From: Streptomyces sp. RPA4-2
Lineage (GTDB): Bacteria > Actinomycetota > Actinomycetes > Streptomycetales > Streptomycetaceae
NCBI RefSeq assembly: GCF_012273515.2
Contig: NZ_CP050975.2
Span: forward strand, 2,480,001-2,544,000
Length of the DNA: 64,000 bases
Direction: 5' to 3'
The position numbers were made by a program, and so were the translations under genes. The notes below the pieces were generated by a model, which had not been told where the DNA came from, did no database searches, and saw only the letters and a program-made list of their open reading frames with translations. This document shows positions 32,969 to 41,883 of this stretch, one piece after another (within the stretch, counting starts at the first letter, position 1; every line of letters starts with the position of its first letter).

Positions 32969-33245
32969 GTACGGCTGTCCTTCCCGCCCTTTTGCACCGG
33001 AAATCCCAGAAACGCCCCCACACTCCAGGCCGCGTCAACGGCCGGGGGTGAGGCAGAGAGTATGACCCCCACCGGAATGGTCGAACGATGTTCCGGCAAA
33101 GAATCACGATCTCGCCGCACTTGTGCGTTGTCGGTGAGCGGACTTGGTCAACTCCATTCGATCCGCGCCCGGCGCACCTCCCCCACGTGTCACTCCCTGC
33201 TGTCACTCTTGAGCTGTACGTGATCGACCGACGCGAGGAGTACGT

Positions 33246-34139
33246 ATGCACGCGCGCGTGGCCGCCGCCACGACCACAGCGATTCTCGGGGGCACCGTGC
33301 TTCTCGGGGGCACCGCCTCATTACTGCCCGCTCCCCACACGCGGGCCGGCTCCCCGGACGGCGGTGTCGTGATCGTCGCGCACCGCGGCGCCTCCGCGTA
33401 CGCGCCCGAGAACACCCTGGCCTCCATCGACAAGGCCGCCGCGATGGGTTTCCACTGGGTCGAGAACGACGTCCAGCGCACCAAGGACGGTGAGCTCGTC
33501 GTCCTCCACGACGCCACACTGGCGCGCACGACCGATGTCGAGAAGGTCTATCCCCACCGGGCTCCCTGGAAGGTGAAGGACTTCACCGCCGCGGAGATCG
33601 CGCGTCTCGACGCGGGCAGCTGGTACGGCCGTCGGTACGTCGGTACGCGCGTGCCGACGCTGCGCCAGTACATGGAGCGGGTCTCGCACAACCACCAGAA
33701 GCTCGTCCTGGAGATCAAGAACCCCGACCTCTATCCGGGCATCGAGCGGCAGACCCTCAAGCTGCTGAGCAACGAGGGCTGGCTCGACCCGGAGCACCTG
33801 CGGCACCGGCTGGTCGTCCAGAGTTTCAGCGCGCGGAGCGTGCGAACGGTCCACGATCTGCGTCCCGGGATCACGACGGCCTTCCTGGGCAAGCCGACGT
33901 ACGCGCAGTTGCGCGAGTACGCGCGGTTCGCCGACCTGATCAACCCGGACAGCGCCTCCCTCACCTCCGGTTACGTCTACACGGTCCATGCCTTCAAGGG
34001 GCCGCACGGCAGGCCGATGAAGGTCTTCGTCTGGACCGTCGACGACGCGGACACCGCCCAGCGCCTGGCGGGCTACGGCGTGGACGGCGTCATCACGAAC
34101 AAACCCGATGCGGTCCGCAGCGCGCTGCAGGAGAGCTAA
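33246..34139 (+). CDS. secreted glycerophosphodiester phosphodiesterase
   Basis: The 297-residue exported enzyme releases glycerol-3-phosphate from glycerophosphodiesters. It has a signal peptide (about residues 1-33) and the GDPD catalytic motif AHRGASAYAPENTLASI (about 41-57) with catalytic His and Glu. Further motifs are WVENDVQRTKDGELVVLHDATL (metal-binding Glu/Asp and second His), a later LEIK and a terminal VDGVITNKPD. GAGGAG lies upstream of the ATG. Codon 26, within the signal peptide, is TTA (33321-33323), so translation may depend on the bldA tRNA. Streptomyces GDPDs are often phosphate-regulated; no clear PHO box was seen. Confidence 0.93.
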   Translation: MHARVAAATTTAILGGTVLLGGTASLLPAPHTRAGSPDGGVVIVAHRGASAYAPENTLASIDKAAAMGFHWVENDVQRTKDGELVVLHDATLARTTDVEKVYPHRAPWKVKDFTAAEIARLDAGSWYGRRYVGTRVPTLRQYMERVSHNHQKLVLEIKNPDLYPGIERQTLKLLSNEGWLDPEHLRHRLVVQSFSARSVRTVHDLRPGITTAFLGKPTYAQLREYARFADLINPDSASLTSGYVYTVHAFKGPHGRPMKVFVWTVDDADTAQRLAGYGVDGVITNKPDAVRSALQES

Positions 34140-34158
34140 CGGCCACCCGAGGGCCGTG

Positions 34159-34198
34159 GGGCGCGGCACGGACGCCGACCGGTGCCCGTGCCGCGCCC
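34159..34198 (+). terminator. terminator behind the phosphodiesterase gene
   Basis: Perfect 13-bp arms GGGCGCGGCACGG (34159-34171) and CCGTGCCGCGCCC (34186-34198) flank a 14-nt loop. It lies 19 nt after the phosphodiesterase stop and before ogt. Confidence 0.75.
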
Positions 34199-34253
34199 GG
34201 AGACCACGGGCGGGCCACGGGCGTTGTCAGTGGCGCGTCGTACGGTGGATCTC

Positions 34254-34808
34254 ATGAACAGCCATGGGCAGGACGAGCATCGGGCCGTGTGGAGCGTCGT
34301 CGGCACGGACATCGGTCCGCTGCTGCTGGCGGCCACGGACGACGGCCTGGTGAACGTGGTGTTCCACGCCACGGACGCGGTCCGCGACAGGGCGCTCGAG
34401 CGGCTCGCCGCACGCTTGGGCACCGAGCCGGTCGAGGCACCGGCATCTCCGCTCCTGGCCGAAGCGATACGCCAGGTCGGGGCGTACTTCGCGGGTGAGC
34501 GTCGTGACTTCGAGCTGCCGCTGGACTGGTCGCTCATCTCCGGGTTCAACCGCCAGGTGCTGCGTGAGCTGGAGTCCGGCGTCGCGTACGGCGCGGTCGT
34601 GGGCTATGGCGACCTCGCCCGGCGGGTGGGGCAGCCGGGCGCGGCGCAGGCGGTCGGCGTGGCAATGGGCTCGAACCCGCTGCCGGTCGTCGTGCCGTGT
34701 CACCGGGTCGTGGAGAGCGACGGCGGCATCGGAGGGTTCGGGGGCGGACTGGAGACGAAGCGGCGGCTGCTGGCGCTGGAAGGGGTGCTGCCGGAACCGC
34801 TGTTCTGA
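34254..34808 (+). CDS. ogt: methylated-DNA-protein-cysteine methyltransferase
   Basis: This suicide repair protein transfers O6-alkyl groups from guanine to its own cysteine. It is 184 residues from the ATG at 34254, which follows GGTGGA. The helix-turn-helix stretch YGAVVGYGDLARRVGQPGAAQAVGVAMGSNP and the active-site PCHRV (Cys149) are intact, followed by GIGGFGGGLETKRRLLALEG. A further upstream ATG at 34182 would sit inside the preceding hairpin and is less likely. It adds direct reversal repair to the uvr-rich neighbourhood. Confidence 0.95.
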   Translation: MNSHGQDEHRAVWSVVGTDIGPLLLAATDDGLVNVVFHATDAVRDRALERLAARLGTEPVEAPASPLLAEAIRQVGAYFAGERRDFELPLDWSLISGFNRQVLRELESGVAYGAVVGYGDLARRVGQPGAAQAVGVAMGSNPLPVVVPCHRVVESDGGIGGFGGGLETKRRLLALEGVLPEPLF

Positions 34809-34936
34809 AGCGGAGACCAGGAACGCAGACCGGGAACGGCGGTCCCGAACGGCCCTCCTGAAGCCGCCGCTCATCCGGCGGGGTGTGGCGGCGCCCGTGG
34901 AGACAGCCGGCGAGCCACCCTTGCGTGCTCCGTCTC

Positions 34937-34982
34937 GTTCGCACACGGCCTTGTTCACACACGGCCTTGTTCGCACACGGCG
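34937..34982. repeat. 16-bp tandem repeat, 2.9 copies
   Basis: GTTCGCACACGGCCTT is followed by a copy with one change, then a 14-nt partial copy. It lies in the 324-nt gap 34809-35132 between ogt and the MFS gene. That gap shows no gene and should hold the MFS promoter. Confidence 0.85.
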
Positions 34983-35132
34983 CGGAATGGACACTGCGCC
35001 GGTGACCCGAGCCCGTTCCACCGCATCCGCACGCCCCGTGGCCGCATACCCCGCTGACGCGTGTCCCGTAGTAGCCCGCTCCGCTTCCGCCTGCCCGGCT
35101 CGTTCCGCTTGTTCGACGTCCGGGTGGTCGCG

Positions 35133-36452
35133 GTGACCGCCGTCGGACGGCAGGCTGCCGTACCCGTGGACATCGAGGGGATACCGGCGCTGCGGCGCCG
35201 GATCACCGCCGTACTGATCGCGGGCCAGATCCTCGGCGGGCTCGGTGTCGCCACCGGCATCGCGCTCGCCACCGTACTGGCCAAGCAGGTCAGCGGGACC
35301 GAGTCGCTGTCGGGTCTCGCGCCCACCGCGACGGTCACCGGCACGGCGGTGCTCTCCGTGCCGCTGGCCGCGCTGATGACCGCGCGCGGGCGTCGGCCCG
35401 GGCTCGTCCTCGCGTATCTCATCGGCGCGTCGGGGGCCTGCCTCGTCGTGGTCGCCGCGCGCGTCGGGAGCTTCCCCCTGCTGCTGCTCGGCATGGCGGG
35501 GTTCGGCGCGGCCTCGTCGGCGAACCTTCAGGCGCGGTTCGCGGCCGCCGATCTGGCCGAACCGCAGCGGCGCGCCCGCGCCATCTCGAACGTGGTGTGG
35601 GCCACCACGATCGGAGCGGTGCTCGGGCCCAACATCGCCGCACCTGCGGGGCGCAGCGTGTCCGGGCTCGGGATACCTCAGGCGGCCGGGCCGTTCGTCT
35701 GGGCGGCCGGGGTCTTCCTGCTCTCGGCGCTGCTGGTGGCCGTCCTGCTGCGGCCGGATCCGCTGCTGACCGCTCGGGCGCTCGCGCCGGCCGGGGAGCG
35801 GTCCGCCGACGCGCGGTCGATCCGCGCCGGTTTCGCCGCCGTCGCCGCCTCGCCGCGGGCCCGGCTGGCACTCGTGACCGTGGCCGTGTCGCACACCGCG
35901 ATGGTCTCGATCATGTCGATGACCCCCGTCGACCTCGGGCACCACGGGGCGAGCATCGATCTGATCGGGCTGGTGATCAGCGCGCACATCGCGGGCATGT
36001 ACGCGTTCTCACCCCTCATGGGACGGCTCTCGGACCGCTTCGGGCATCTCTCCGGGATAGCGCTCGCCGGGGGCCTGCTCGCCTGCGCCGCACTGCTCGC
36101 GGGCACGGCGGGCGGCAGCCACGGACAGACCGCCGCGGGCCTCTTCCTCCTGGGCCTGGGCTGGTCGTCCGGACTGGTGTCCGGGTCGGCGCTCCTCACG
36201 GACTCCGTGCCCCAGGCCGCGCGGGCCGCCGCGCAGGGGGTCTCCGACCTGACCATGAACACGGCGGCCGGTGTGGGCGGGGCGACCGCCGGGCTCATCG
36301 TCGCGGAGGCGAGTTACGCGTGGTTGAACCTCGTCGCCGCGTGTCTGCTGCTCCCGCTGGGCGGGCTGGCGCTGTTCACCCGTGGAAGGCACGACCGGTC
36401 CTCGGAGGGCCTCCAGGACACCGCAGGCCAGAAGCCCACGGCCCTGGGTTAG
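35133..36452 (+). CDS. MFS transporter (drug-efflux type)
   Basis: The predicted 12-helix major facilitator is 439 residues from the GTG at 35133. Helices begin at ITAVLIAGQILGGLG. The loop 2-3 region reads LMTARGRRPGLVLAY, and the second-half equivalent reads LMGRLSDRFGHLSGIALAG. The C-terminus is a short polar tail. Sugar or multidrug exporters are equally compatible. The start is uncertain: in-frame GTG codons also exist at 35061 and 35124, but the sequence before 35133 is not conserved-looking. It is an orphan gene with no regulator beside it. Confidence 0.87.
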   Translation: MTAVGRQAAVPVDIEGIPALRRRITAVLIAGQILGGLGVATGIALATVLAKQVSGTESLSGLAPTATVTGTAVLSVPLAALMTARGRRPGLVLAYLIGASGACLVVVAARVGSFPLLLLGMAGFGAASSANLQARFAAADLAEPQRRARAISNVVWATTIGAVLGPNIAAPAGRSVSGLGIPQAAGPFVWAAGVFLLSALLVAVLLRPDPLLTARALAPAGERSADARSIRAGFAAVAASPRARLALVTVAVSHTAMVSIMSMTPVDLGHHGASIDLIGLVISAHIAGMYAFSPLMGRLSDRFGHLSGIALAGGLLACAALLAGTAGGSHGQTAAGLFLLGLGWSSGLVSGSALLTDSVPQAARAAAQGVSDLTMNTAAGVGGATAGLIVAEASYAWLNLVAACLLLPLGGLALFTRGRHDRSSEGLQDTAGQKPTALG

Positions 36453-36532
36453 GGACGGGGGCTCCGGAGTCCGGGCCGGGGTGCGGCCGGCCGGGCGGCG
36501 GGCGCCGGGCGGCGGCCCGAAGAAGCCGGAGG

Positions 36533-36895
36533 CTACAGGCTGATGTGGTACGCCTTGCGGAGCGTCTCGTGCACGGTCCACGTCGTACGGTCGCCCTCGC
36601 GCAGGATCGCCGCGTCTCCCGGGCCCACCTCGAAGGGACCGCCACCCTCGATCTCGATCGTGGCGCGGCCGCTGACGACGACAAAGAGCTCGTTCGCCTC
36701 GGTGTCGGTCACCACTCCGGGGGTGATCTGCCAGATGCCGCGCGACTGCTTGCCGTCGGCCGACTCCCACAGCACCTTGCCGGTCACGACCGGGGTGCCG
36801 GAGACGATCTGGCCCGGGTCGAGCGGCTCCGGCTCGAGCTCGGCGTCGGGAACGTGGACGGCGAAGGACGGGGTGGCCTGGCTGTTCTCGGTCAT
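36533..36895 (-). CDS. cupin-domain protein (DUF861 / cupin_3 type)
   Basis: The 120-residue single-domain cupin reads through GKQSRGIWQITPGVVTDTEANELFVVVSGRATIEIEGGGPFEVGPGDAAILREGDRTTWTVHETLRK as a complete cupin_3 fold. Glu in ANELFVV and the aromatic TTWTV segment stand where this group has its ligands. Members resemble the ureidoglycine aminohydrolase cupin domain, but many have no assigned function. It converges on the MFS gene and is divergent from the formaldehyde dehydrogenase gene. Confidence 0.88.
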   Translation of the reverse strand: MTENSQATPSFAVHVPDAELEPEPLDPGQIVSGTPVVTGKVLWESADGKQSRGIWQITPGVVTDTEANELFVVVSGRATIEIEGGGPFEVGPGDAAILREGDRTTWTVHETLRKAYHISL

Positions 36896-37030
36896 GAGCG
36901 GTCACCTTAAGGGCATTCGAGAAAGGCGTCGCGCGGAGGGTGGTCGGAACGCGTGACCGGTAGCAGACTCCGCCCTGCGCACAGCCGCCGGCATCCGAAG
37001 ACACGGGGGCCGAAGGGACGGCGATCACGC

Positions 37031-38263
37031 ATGAGCGAGAGCGGAAACAGGGCAGTCGCATATCTCAAGCCGGGTGCGGTGGAGGTCAGGACCATCGACC
37101 ATCCGACGCTTGAACTGCAGGACGGGCCGGGAGTGGCCGCCGAGAACGTCGGTCGCAAGTGCCGGCACGGAGTCATTCTCAAGGTGCTCGCCAGCAACAT
37201 CTGTGGCAGTGACCAGCACATGGTGCGGGGCCGTACGACCGCGCCCGAGGGGCTGGTCCTCGGACACGAAATCACCGGAGAGGTACTGGAACGCGGTCCG
37301 GACGTCGAGTTCATCGAGGTCGGGGACATCGTCTCGGTACCGTTCAACATCGCCTGCGGCCGGTGCCGCAACTGCAAGGAACGCAGGACCGGCATCTGCC
37401 TGAACGTCAATCCGGCCCGCCCGGGGGCCGCCTACGGTTATGTCGACATGGGCGGCTGGGTCGGGGGCCAGGCCCAGTACGCCATGGTCCCGTACGCGGA
37501 CTTCAACCTGCTGAGGTTCCCCGACCGCGACCAGGCGCGCGAGAAGCTCCTCGACCTGACCATGCTGTCGGACATCTTCCCGACGGGCTTCCACGGCGCG
37601 GTCACCGCGGGCGCCGGGGTCGGTTCGACGGTGTACGTCGCCGGGGCGGGCCCGGTCGGTCTGGCAGCGGCCGCGTCGGCGCAGCTCCTGGGCGCCGCGG
37701 TCGTCATCGTCGGAGACCTCAACGCCGAACGCCTCGCCCAGGCCCGGAGCTTCGGGTGCGAGACGGTGGACATCTCCGCGGGCCCGGTGGAGGACCAGAT
37801 CGCGCAGATCCTCGGCGAACCCGAGGTCGACGCGGCCGTCGACGCGGTCGGCTTCGAGGCACGCGCGCACGGCCCCGACGCCGAGGAGGCACCCGCGACC
37901 GTCCTCAACTCGCTGATGGGCATCACCCGCGCGGGTGGAGCGCTGGGCATCCCCGGTCTGTACGTCACGGACGACCCCGGCGGGATCGACCAGGACGCGC
38001 GGACCGGAACGCTGAAGGTGCGGCTCGGTCTGGGGTGGGCGAAGAGTCATCGCCTCAGCACGGGGCAGTGCCCGGTGATGCGGTACCACCGGGGGCTGAT
38101 GCAGGCGATCCTGCACGAACGGGTGCACATCGCCAAGGCGGTCAACGCGACCGTGATCGGCCTGGAGGACGCACCGCGCGGCTACGCCGAGTTCGACCAG
38201 GGCGCCGGCCGCAAGTACGTACTCGATCCGCACGGGGCACTGGCCGGCGTACGGCCTGTCTGA
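37031..38263 (+). CDS. fdhA: glutathione-independent formaldehyde dehydrogenase (zinc MDR)
   Basis: The 410-residue cytosolic NAD-dependent medium-chain dehydrogenase has the catalytic zinc site in SNICGSDQHM (Cys ligand) and GHEITGEV. Structural zinc cysteines are in CGRCRNCKERRTGIC, and the Rossmann loop is VAGAGPVGLAAA. Insertions such as VNPARPGAAYGYVDMGGWVGGQAQY are characteristic of the Pseudomonas-type formaldehyde dismutase/dehydrogenase branch. The start ATG at 37031 (MSESGNRAVAYLKPG) directly precedes the domain. It probably oxidises formaldehyde or related aldehydes without a thiol cofactor. A strong terminator follows. Confidence 0.93.
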   Translation: MSESGNRAVAYLKPGAVEVRTIDHPTLELQDGPGVAAENVGRKCRHGVILKVLASNICGSDQHMVRGRTTAPEGLVLGHEITGEVLERGPDVEFIEVGDIVSVPFNIACGRCRNCKERRTGICLNVNPARPGAAYGYVDMGGWVGGQAQYAMVPYADFNLLRFPDRDQAREKLLDLTMLSDIFPTGFHGAVTAGAGVGSTVYVAGAGPVGLAAAASAQLLGAAVVIVGDLNAERLAQARSFGCETVDISAGPVEDQIAQILGEPEVDAAVDAVGFEARAHGPDAEEAPATVLNSLMGITRAGGALGIPGLYVTDDPGGIDQDARTGTLKVRLGLGWAKSHRLSTGQCPVMRYHRGLMQAILHERVHIAKAVNATVIGLEDAPRGYAEFDQGAGRKYVLDPHGALAGVRPV

Positions 38264-38278
38264 CCCGGGGCGTACGGG

Positions 38279-38311
38279 AGGGGTGCTTCCCCGAGTCCGG
38301 GAAGCACCCCT
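38279..38311 (+). terminator. strong terminator behind fdhA
   Basis: Perfect 13-bp arms AGGGGTGCTTCCC (38279-38291) and its complement (38299-38311) have a 7-nt loop, followed by a T/C-rich run (TTCCCGTTTTCCCG). It sits between the converging fdhA and VOC genes. Confidence 0.88.
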
Positions 38312-38335
38312 TTCCCGTTTTCCCGTATTCCCGTT

Positions 38336-38764
38336 CTACTCGTAGTGCCGCGCCTCGAAGACGTTCCCGTCCGGGTCGCGGAAGTAGAAGCTGCGCTTGG
38401 CCGTGCCGCGGGCGCCGAACGCGTCGTAGGAGAAGCCCGAGACGGGGACGGCCCTCTCCTCCAGGCGCGTCCGCAAGGCGTCGAAGTCGTCTGCTCCCAG
38501 CGACAGACATACGTGGTTGACGGGGTGGCCTGCGCTGTCCGCACCCCCGGGGACCATGTTCATGTACGGCGCCAGAGGGAGCGGCGCGAGGTCGAAAATG
38601 GTCTCCTCATTGAGGCGCACGGAGGGGAACGACTCCTTCCCCTCGGCGTATTCGGTGACCCTCAGGGGCTCCAGGCCGACCGACCTCTCGTAGAAGTCGG
38701 CCGACGCGACCGGATCGCGTACCCAGAGAACGACATGGTCGAGACGTGGCGAGTTGTCCGTCAT
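38336..38764 (-). CDS. VOC (glyoxalase/bleomycin-resistance fold) protein
   Basis: The 142-residue vicinal-oxygen-chelate protein is made of two beta-alpha-beta-beta-beta modules. It opens with RLDHVVLWVRDPVASADFYERSVGLEPLR and closes with KRSFYFRDPDGNVFEARHYE. Metal-ligand candidates are His in LDHVV, His in VNHVCLSL and Glu in VFEARHY. The start ATG at 38764 precedes the fold immediately. The family includes dioxygenases, lyases and antibiotic-binding proteins, so the substrate is unknown. It is divergent from psuG. Confidence 0.92.
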   Translation of the reverse strand: MTDNSPRLDHVVLWVRDPVASADFYERSVGLEPLRVTEYAEGKESFPSVRLNEETIFDLAPLPLAPYMNMVPGGADSAGHPVNHVCLSLGADDFDALRTRLEERAVPVSGFSYDAFGARGTAKRSFYFRDPDGNVFEARHYE

Positions 38765-38861
38765 GCCCCCAGGCTGGTGCCGTGTGCCGCGGCTCGCAAG
38801 GGTTTGACCGGGCGCGCCGCCCGCCAGAGATGAGGAAAGGCGACAGACAGGAGGCAGGCGC

Positions 38862-39767
38862 GTGATCGTGGTGTCCGAAGAGGTGCGGGAGGCGCTCGAC
38901 GCGCGCCGGCCGGTGGTGGCCCTGGAGTCGACGATCATCGCGCACGGGCTGCCGCGTCCGCGCAATCTGCAGGTCGCGCTGGAACTGGAGGACGTCGTAC
39001 GGCGGGAGGGTGCCGTACCCGCGACGGTCGCCGTGCTGGACGGGCGGCCCCATGTCGGACTGGACAAGGAGCAGGTGGAACGGGTCGCGAACGAGGACGG
39101 CATCCGCAAGCTCGGGCACCGCGATCTGCCGCTCGCGGTGGCGACGGGCGCGAGCGGGGCGACGACCGTGTCCGCGACGGCGCTGCTGGCCGCCCTCGCG
39201 GGCGTACGGGTGTTCGCGACGGGTGGCCTCGGCGGCGTGCACCGGGAGTGGACCGCGACGCAGGACGAGTCGGCCGACCTGGGCCTGCTGGCGCGTACCC
39301 GGATCACGGTGGTGTGCGCGGGCGTGAAGTCGATCCTCGACGTGCCGGCGACCTTGCAGCGCCTGGAGACGCTCGGCGTCGCGGTGGCCGGGTACGGCAC
39401 CGACCGCTTCCCCGGCTTCTATCTGTCCGACTCGGGCCATCCCGTGGACTGGACGCTGGGTTCTCCCGGTCAGGTGGCGGACGTCATGCGCGCGCAGGAC
39501 GCGCTGGACGGACCGGAATCGGCGCTGATCGTCGCGAACCCCGTCCCTGAGGAGGAGCAGCTCGAACCGGCGCTCCACGCGCGCGTGCTCGCCGACGCGC
39601 TGCACGCGTGCGAGGCCGAGGGCGTGACCGGACAGGCCGTGACGCCGTTCCTGCTCGACTACCTGGTGCGGCACACCGACGGTGCGTCGCTCAGCGCCAA
39701 TCTGGCGGCGGTGCGGGGCAACGTACGACTCGCGGGACGGATCGCGGCGGCCTGGGCCGGGGCGTGA
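38862..39767 (+). CDS. psuG: pseudouridine-5'-phosphate glycosidase
   Basis: The enzyme splits the C-C glycosidic bond of pseudouridine 5'-phosphate to uracil and ribose 5-phosphate. The 301-residue protein matches the family throughout: VALESTIIAHGLPRPRNL, PATVAVLDGRPHVGL, ATGASGATTVSATALLA, VFATGGLGGVHR, CAGVKSILDVPATLQRLET and a C-terminal SLSANLAAVRGNVRLAGRIA. The GTG start at 38862 follows AGGAGG. It overlaps the downstream kinase by 4 nt (GTGA), the usual psuG-psuK coupling for salvage of pseudouridine from RNA turnover. Confidence 0.96.
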   Translation: MIVVSEEVREALDARRPVVALESTIIAHGLPRPRNLQVALELEDVVRREGAVPATVAVLDGRPHVGLDKEQVERVANEDGIRKLGHRDLPLAVATGASGATTVSATALLAALAGVRVFATGGLGGVHREWTATQDESADLGLLARTRITVVCAGVKSILDVPATLQRLETLGVAVAGYGTDRFPGFYLSDSGHPVDWTLGSPGQVADVMRAQDALDGPESALIVANPVPEEEQLEPALHARVLADALHACEAEGVTGQAVTPFLLDYLVRHTDGASLSANLAAVRGNVRLAGRIAAAWAGA

Positions 39768-40873
39768 GCGGGACGGATCGCGGCGACCCGGGCCCGGATG
39801 CCGACCGTCCCGACGGCGCCGCTCAGCCCGACGCCCGAGCCGGCCGGGCCGACCACTTCCCCCGGTCCGACCGGTCCGACCGGTCCGACCGGTCCAACAC
39901 GGTCGATGCGGGGAGACGTGCGCGGAGTAGGGCGGGGCACGGCGCGGGGCCGCACCCGGATGTCCCCGGGGCGCTGCTCGTCGTCGGTGATGTGATCACG
40001 GACGTCGTCGCCCGGCATCGAGGGCCGCTCGCGGCGGGCACCGACACGGCCGCGGCGGTCCGCACCCTGCCGGGCGGGGCCGGTGCCAACGTCGCCTGCT
40101 GGGCGGCCCATCGGGGCTGTCCGGACGTACGGCTGCTCGGCCGGGTGGGGGCGGATGCCGCCGCCTGGCACGAACGCGAGCTGTCGGCCTGCGGTGTACG
40201 TCCCCTGCTCGTCGTCGATCCCGAGGCGCCGACCGGGACGGTGATCTGTCTGGTGGACCAGGGCGCCTCGGCCGAGCGGACGTTCCTCACGGACAGCGGG
40301 GCCTCGCTGCGGCTCGATCCCGGCGACTGGTCGTCCACGCTGCTCGACGGTGTCGCGCGGCTGCATCTGTCGGGCTATCTGTTCTTCTCCGAACCGAGCC
40401 GGGCGCTGGCCTCGGCGGCCCTGGAGTCGGCACGCGCGCGGGGTGTACCGGTCAGTCTGGACCCGGCGTCGGCGGGCTTCCTCGCGAAACTGGGCGTGGA
40501 CCGTTTCCTCGCGCTCGCCGAGGACGTCGACCTGCTGCTGCCCAGCCGCGACGAGGCGTGCCTGCTGACCGGTCTGCCCGATCCGGCGGACGCCGCGGCC
40601 GAGTTGAGCCGTCGCATTCCGCTGGTCGTCGCGAAACTGGGCGGCGACGGCGCCCTCGTGGCCCGCTCGGGCACCGTGCGGGCACACGTTCCGGCGGCGC
40701 CCGCGACGGCCCGGGACACCACGGGCGCCGGTGACGCGTTCACCGGCGCGTTCCTCGCCGCCCTGCTCGCGGGCGCCGAACCCGAGGCGGCGGCGGTGGG
40801 CGGGTGCGAGGCGGGAGCGATGGCGGTGGAGCGGGTCGGAGGAAGGCCGGAAGCGGCGCCCCCGGCCCGGTAG
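39764..40873 (+). CDS. psuK: PfkB-family kinase, probable pseudouridine kinase
   Basis: This ribokinase-fold kinase is 369 residues from the GTG at 39764, which overlaps the psuG stop. The catalytic domain begins near residue 67 (ALLVVGDVITDVVARH). It has PfkB signature 1 (RTLPGGAGANVACWAA), a VSLDPASAGF strand, and signature 2 (ARDTTGAGDAFTGAFLAAL) with the catalytic Asp. The first roughly 65 residues are a disordered Asp/Arg/Pro-rich extension containing three RSD repeats and one RSN. Pairing with psuG makes pseudouridine the likely substrate. A start just before the domain (about 39955) is an alternative. Confidence 0.87.
   Translation: MSGTDRGDPGPDADRPDGAAQPDARAGRADHFPRSDRSDRSDRSNTVDAGRRARSRAGHGAGPHPDVPGALLVVGDVITDVVARHRGPLAAGTDTAAAVRTLPGGAGANVACWAAHRGCPDVRLLGRVGADAAAWHERELSACGVRPLLVVDPEAPTGTVICLVDQGASAERTFLTDSGASLRLDPGDWSSTLLDGVARLHLSGYLFFSEPSRALASAALESARARGVPVSLDPASAGFLAKLGVDRFLALAEDVDLLLPSRDEACLLTGLPDPADAAAELSRRIPLVVAKLGGDGALVARSGTVRAHVPAAPATARDTTGAGDAFTGAFLAALLAGAEPEAAAVGGCEAGAMAVERVGGRPEAAPPAR
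39863..39898 (+). repeat. 9-bp repeat coding for RSD in psuK
   Basis: Four copies of CGGTCCGAC run in frame, the last changed to CGGTCCAAC. They encode Arg-Ser-Asp three times and Arg-Ser-Asn once, in the N-terminal extension of the kinase. Confidence 0.9.
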
Positions 40874-40916
40874 CCCCTCACGCGGGCAGCCCCCGGTGGC
40901 TCCTCACACGCGCGGC

Positions 40917-41708
40917 CTATTTGCGCCCCCACGCCGAGATCATGGGCGCTGTCGCCAGATCCATCGAGCCGGTGGCCACGTTGGCCAGGTGACGCTCGAT
41001 GTCCTGGGGGGTGGCGAGGCCCGCGGTGACGAGTTGCTGCCCGATCTGCCGGACCGTCGCGGTCTCGAGGGCGGCGCAGGCGGGCGAGGTGACGGGGAAG
41101 TACGCGTCGGCCTCCACCTCGCGCAGCCCCGCCTCACGCAGCAGGCGCGGGAGTTTGCGGCCGTAGGCGAGGTCGGCGCCGCGCTCGGCGAGCAGCTTGC
41201 GGAAGCCCTGGCGCAGCCGGTTGGCGAGTTGCTGCTCGGGGCCGTGCTCGTCGGGGCAGAGCAAGGGTTGCAGCGCCGGGTCGGCGTCCTCGACGAGAAG
41301 CCGGCCGCCGGGCCGCAGCGCCTTGATCATCGACCGCAACGCCCGCTCCCTGTCCGGCACATGGACCAGGACGAGTCGCGCGTGCACGAGGTCGAAGCCC
41401 TCCCCCGGCGGTTCCTCCGCGGCCACGTCGTGCACCCGGACCTCGACCGGCGTTCGGGCCGCCGCGGCAGCCCAGGACGTGTCGATGTCGGTCGCGACGA
41501 TCTTTCCGGTCGGGCCGACCTTCTTGGCGAGCCAGGACACCACCGACGTGCCGCCCGCACCGACCTCCCAGCAGCGCCAGCCGGGCCCGATGCCGAGGCG
41601 CTCGATGTGCCGGAACGTCGTGGGGTCGAAGAGGGTGGCGAAGGCCTCGAAGCGCTGTCCCGCCTCGGTCTGCTGGTTGTCGAGGAGATACTCGTCGGTT
41701 CGCGTCAT
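40917..41708 (-). CDS. SAM-dependent methyltransferase
   Basis: The 263-residue class I methyltransferase has motif I WEVGAGGTSVVSWLAKKV (about residues 46-63), the acidic ATDID end of strand 2 and FDLVHARLVLVHVPDRERALRSM. The post-motif LRPGGRLLVEDADP matches UbiE/Coq5-like enzymes. The C-terminal 100 residues (REVEADAYFPVTSPACAALETATVRQIG) are the substrate-binding half and show no specific family. The ATG at 41708 is directly before the domain. It is divergent from corA. The substrate is unknown. Confidence 0.9.
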   Translation of the reverse strand: MTRTDEYLLDNQQTEAGQRFEAFATLFDPTTFRHIERLGIGPGWRCWEVGAGGTSVVSWLAKKVGPTGKIVATDIDTSWAAAAARTPVEVRVHDVAAEEPPGEGFDLVHARLVLVHVPDRERALRSMIKALRPGGRLLVEDADPALQPLLCPDEHGPEQQLANRLRQGFRKLLAERGADLAYGRKLPRLLREAGLREVEADAYFPVTSPACAALETATVRQIGQQLVTAGLATPQDIERHLANVATGSMDLATAPMISAWGRK

Positions 41709-41883
41709 GCAGGGATCATCCCAGTTGCCCCCCTTGTCCGGAATCGACGACGCTTCCCGATCTCCCGAAAGCGAAGCGGAAGATTCCGTTCCCACAGGCT
41801 TTCCCGGAGATCGGACGTGCCTGGCAGACTGGCGGACGAAGGCGCGGAGTGCGGCGCGGGAAGATCCACGCAAGGGGGTCCGG

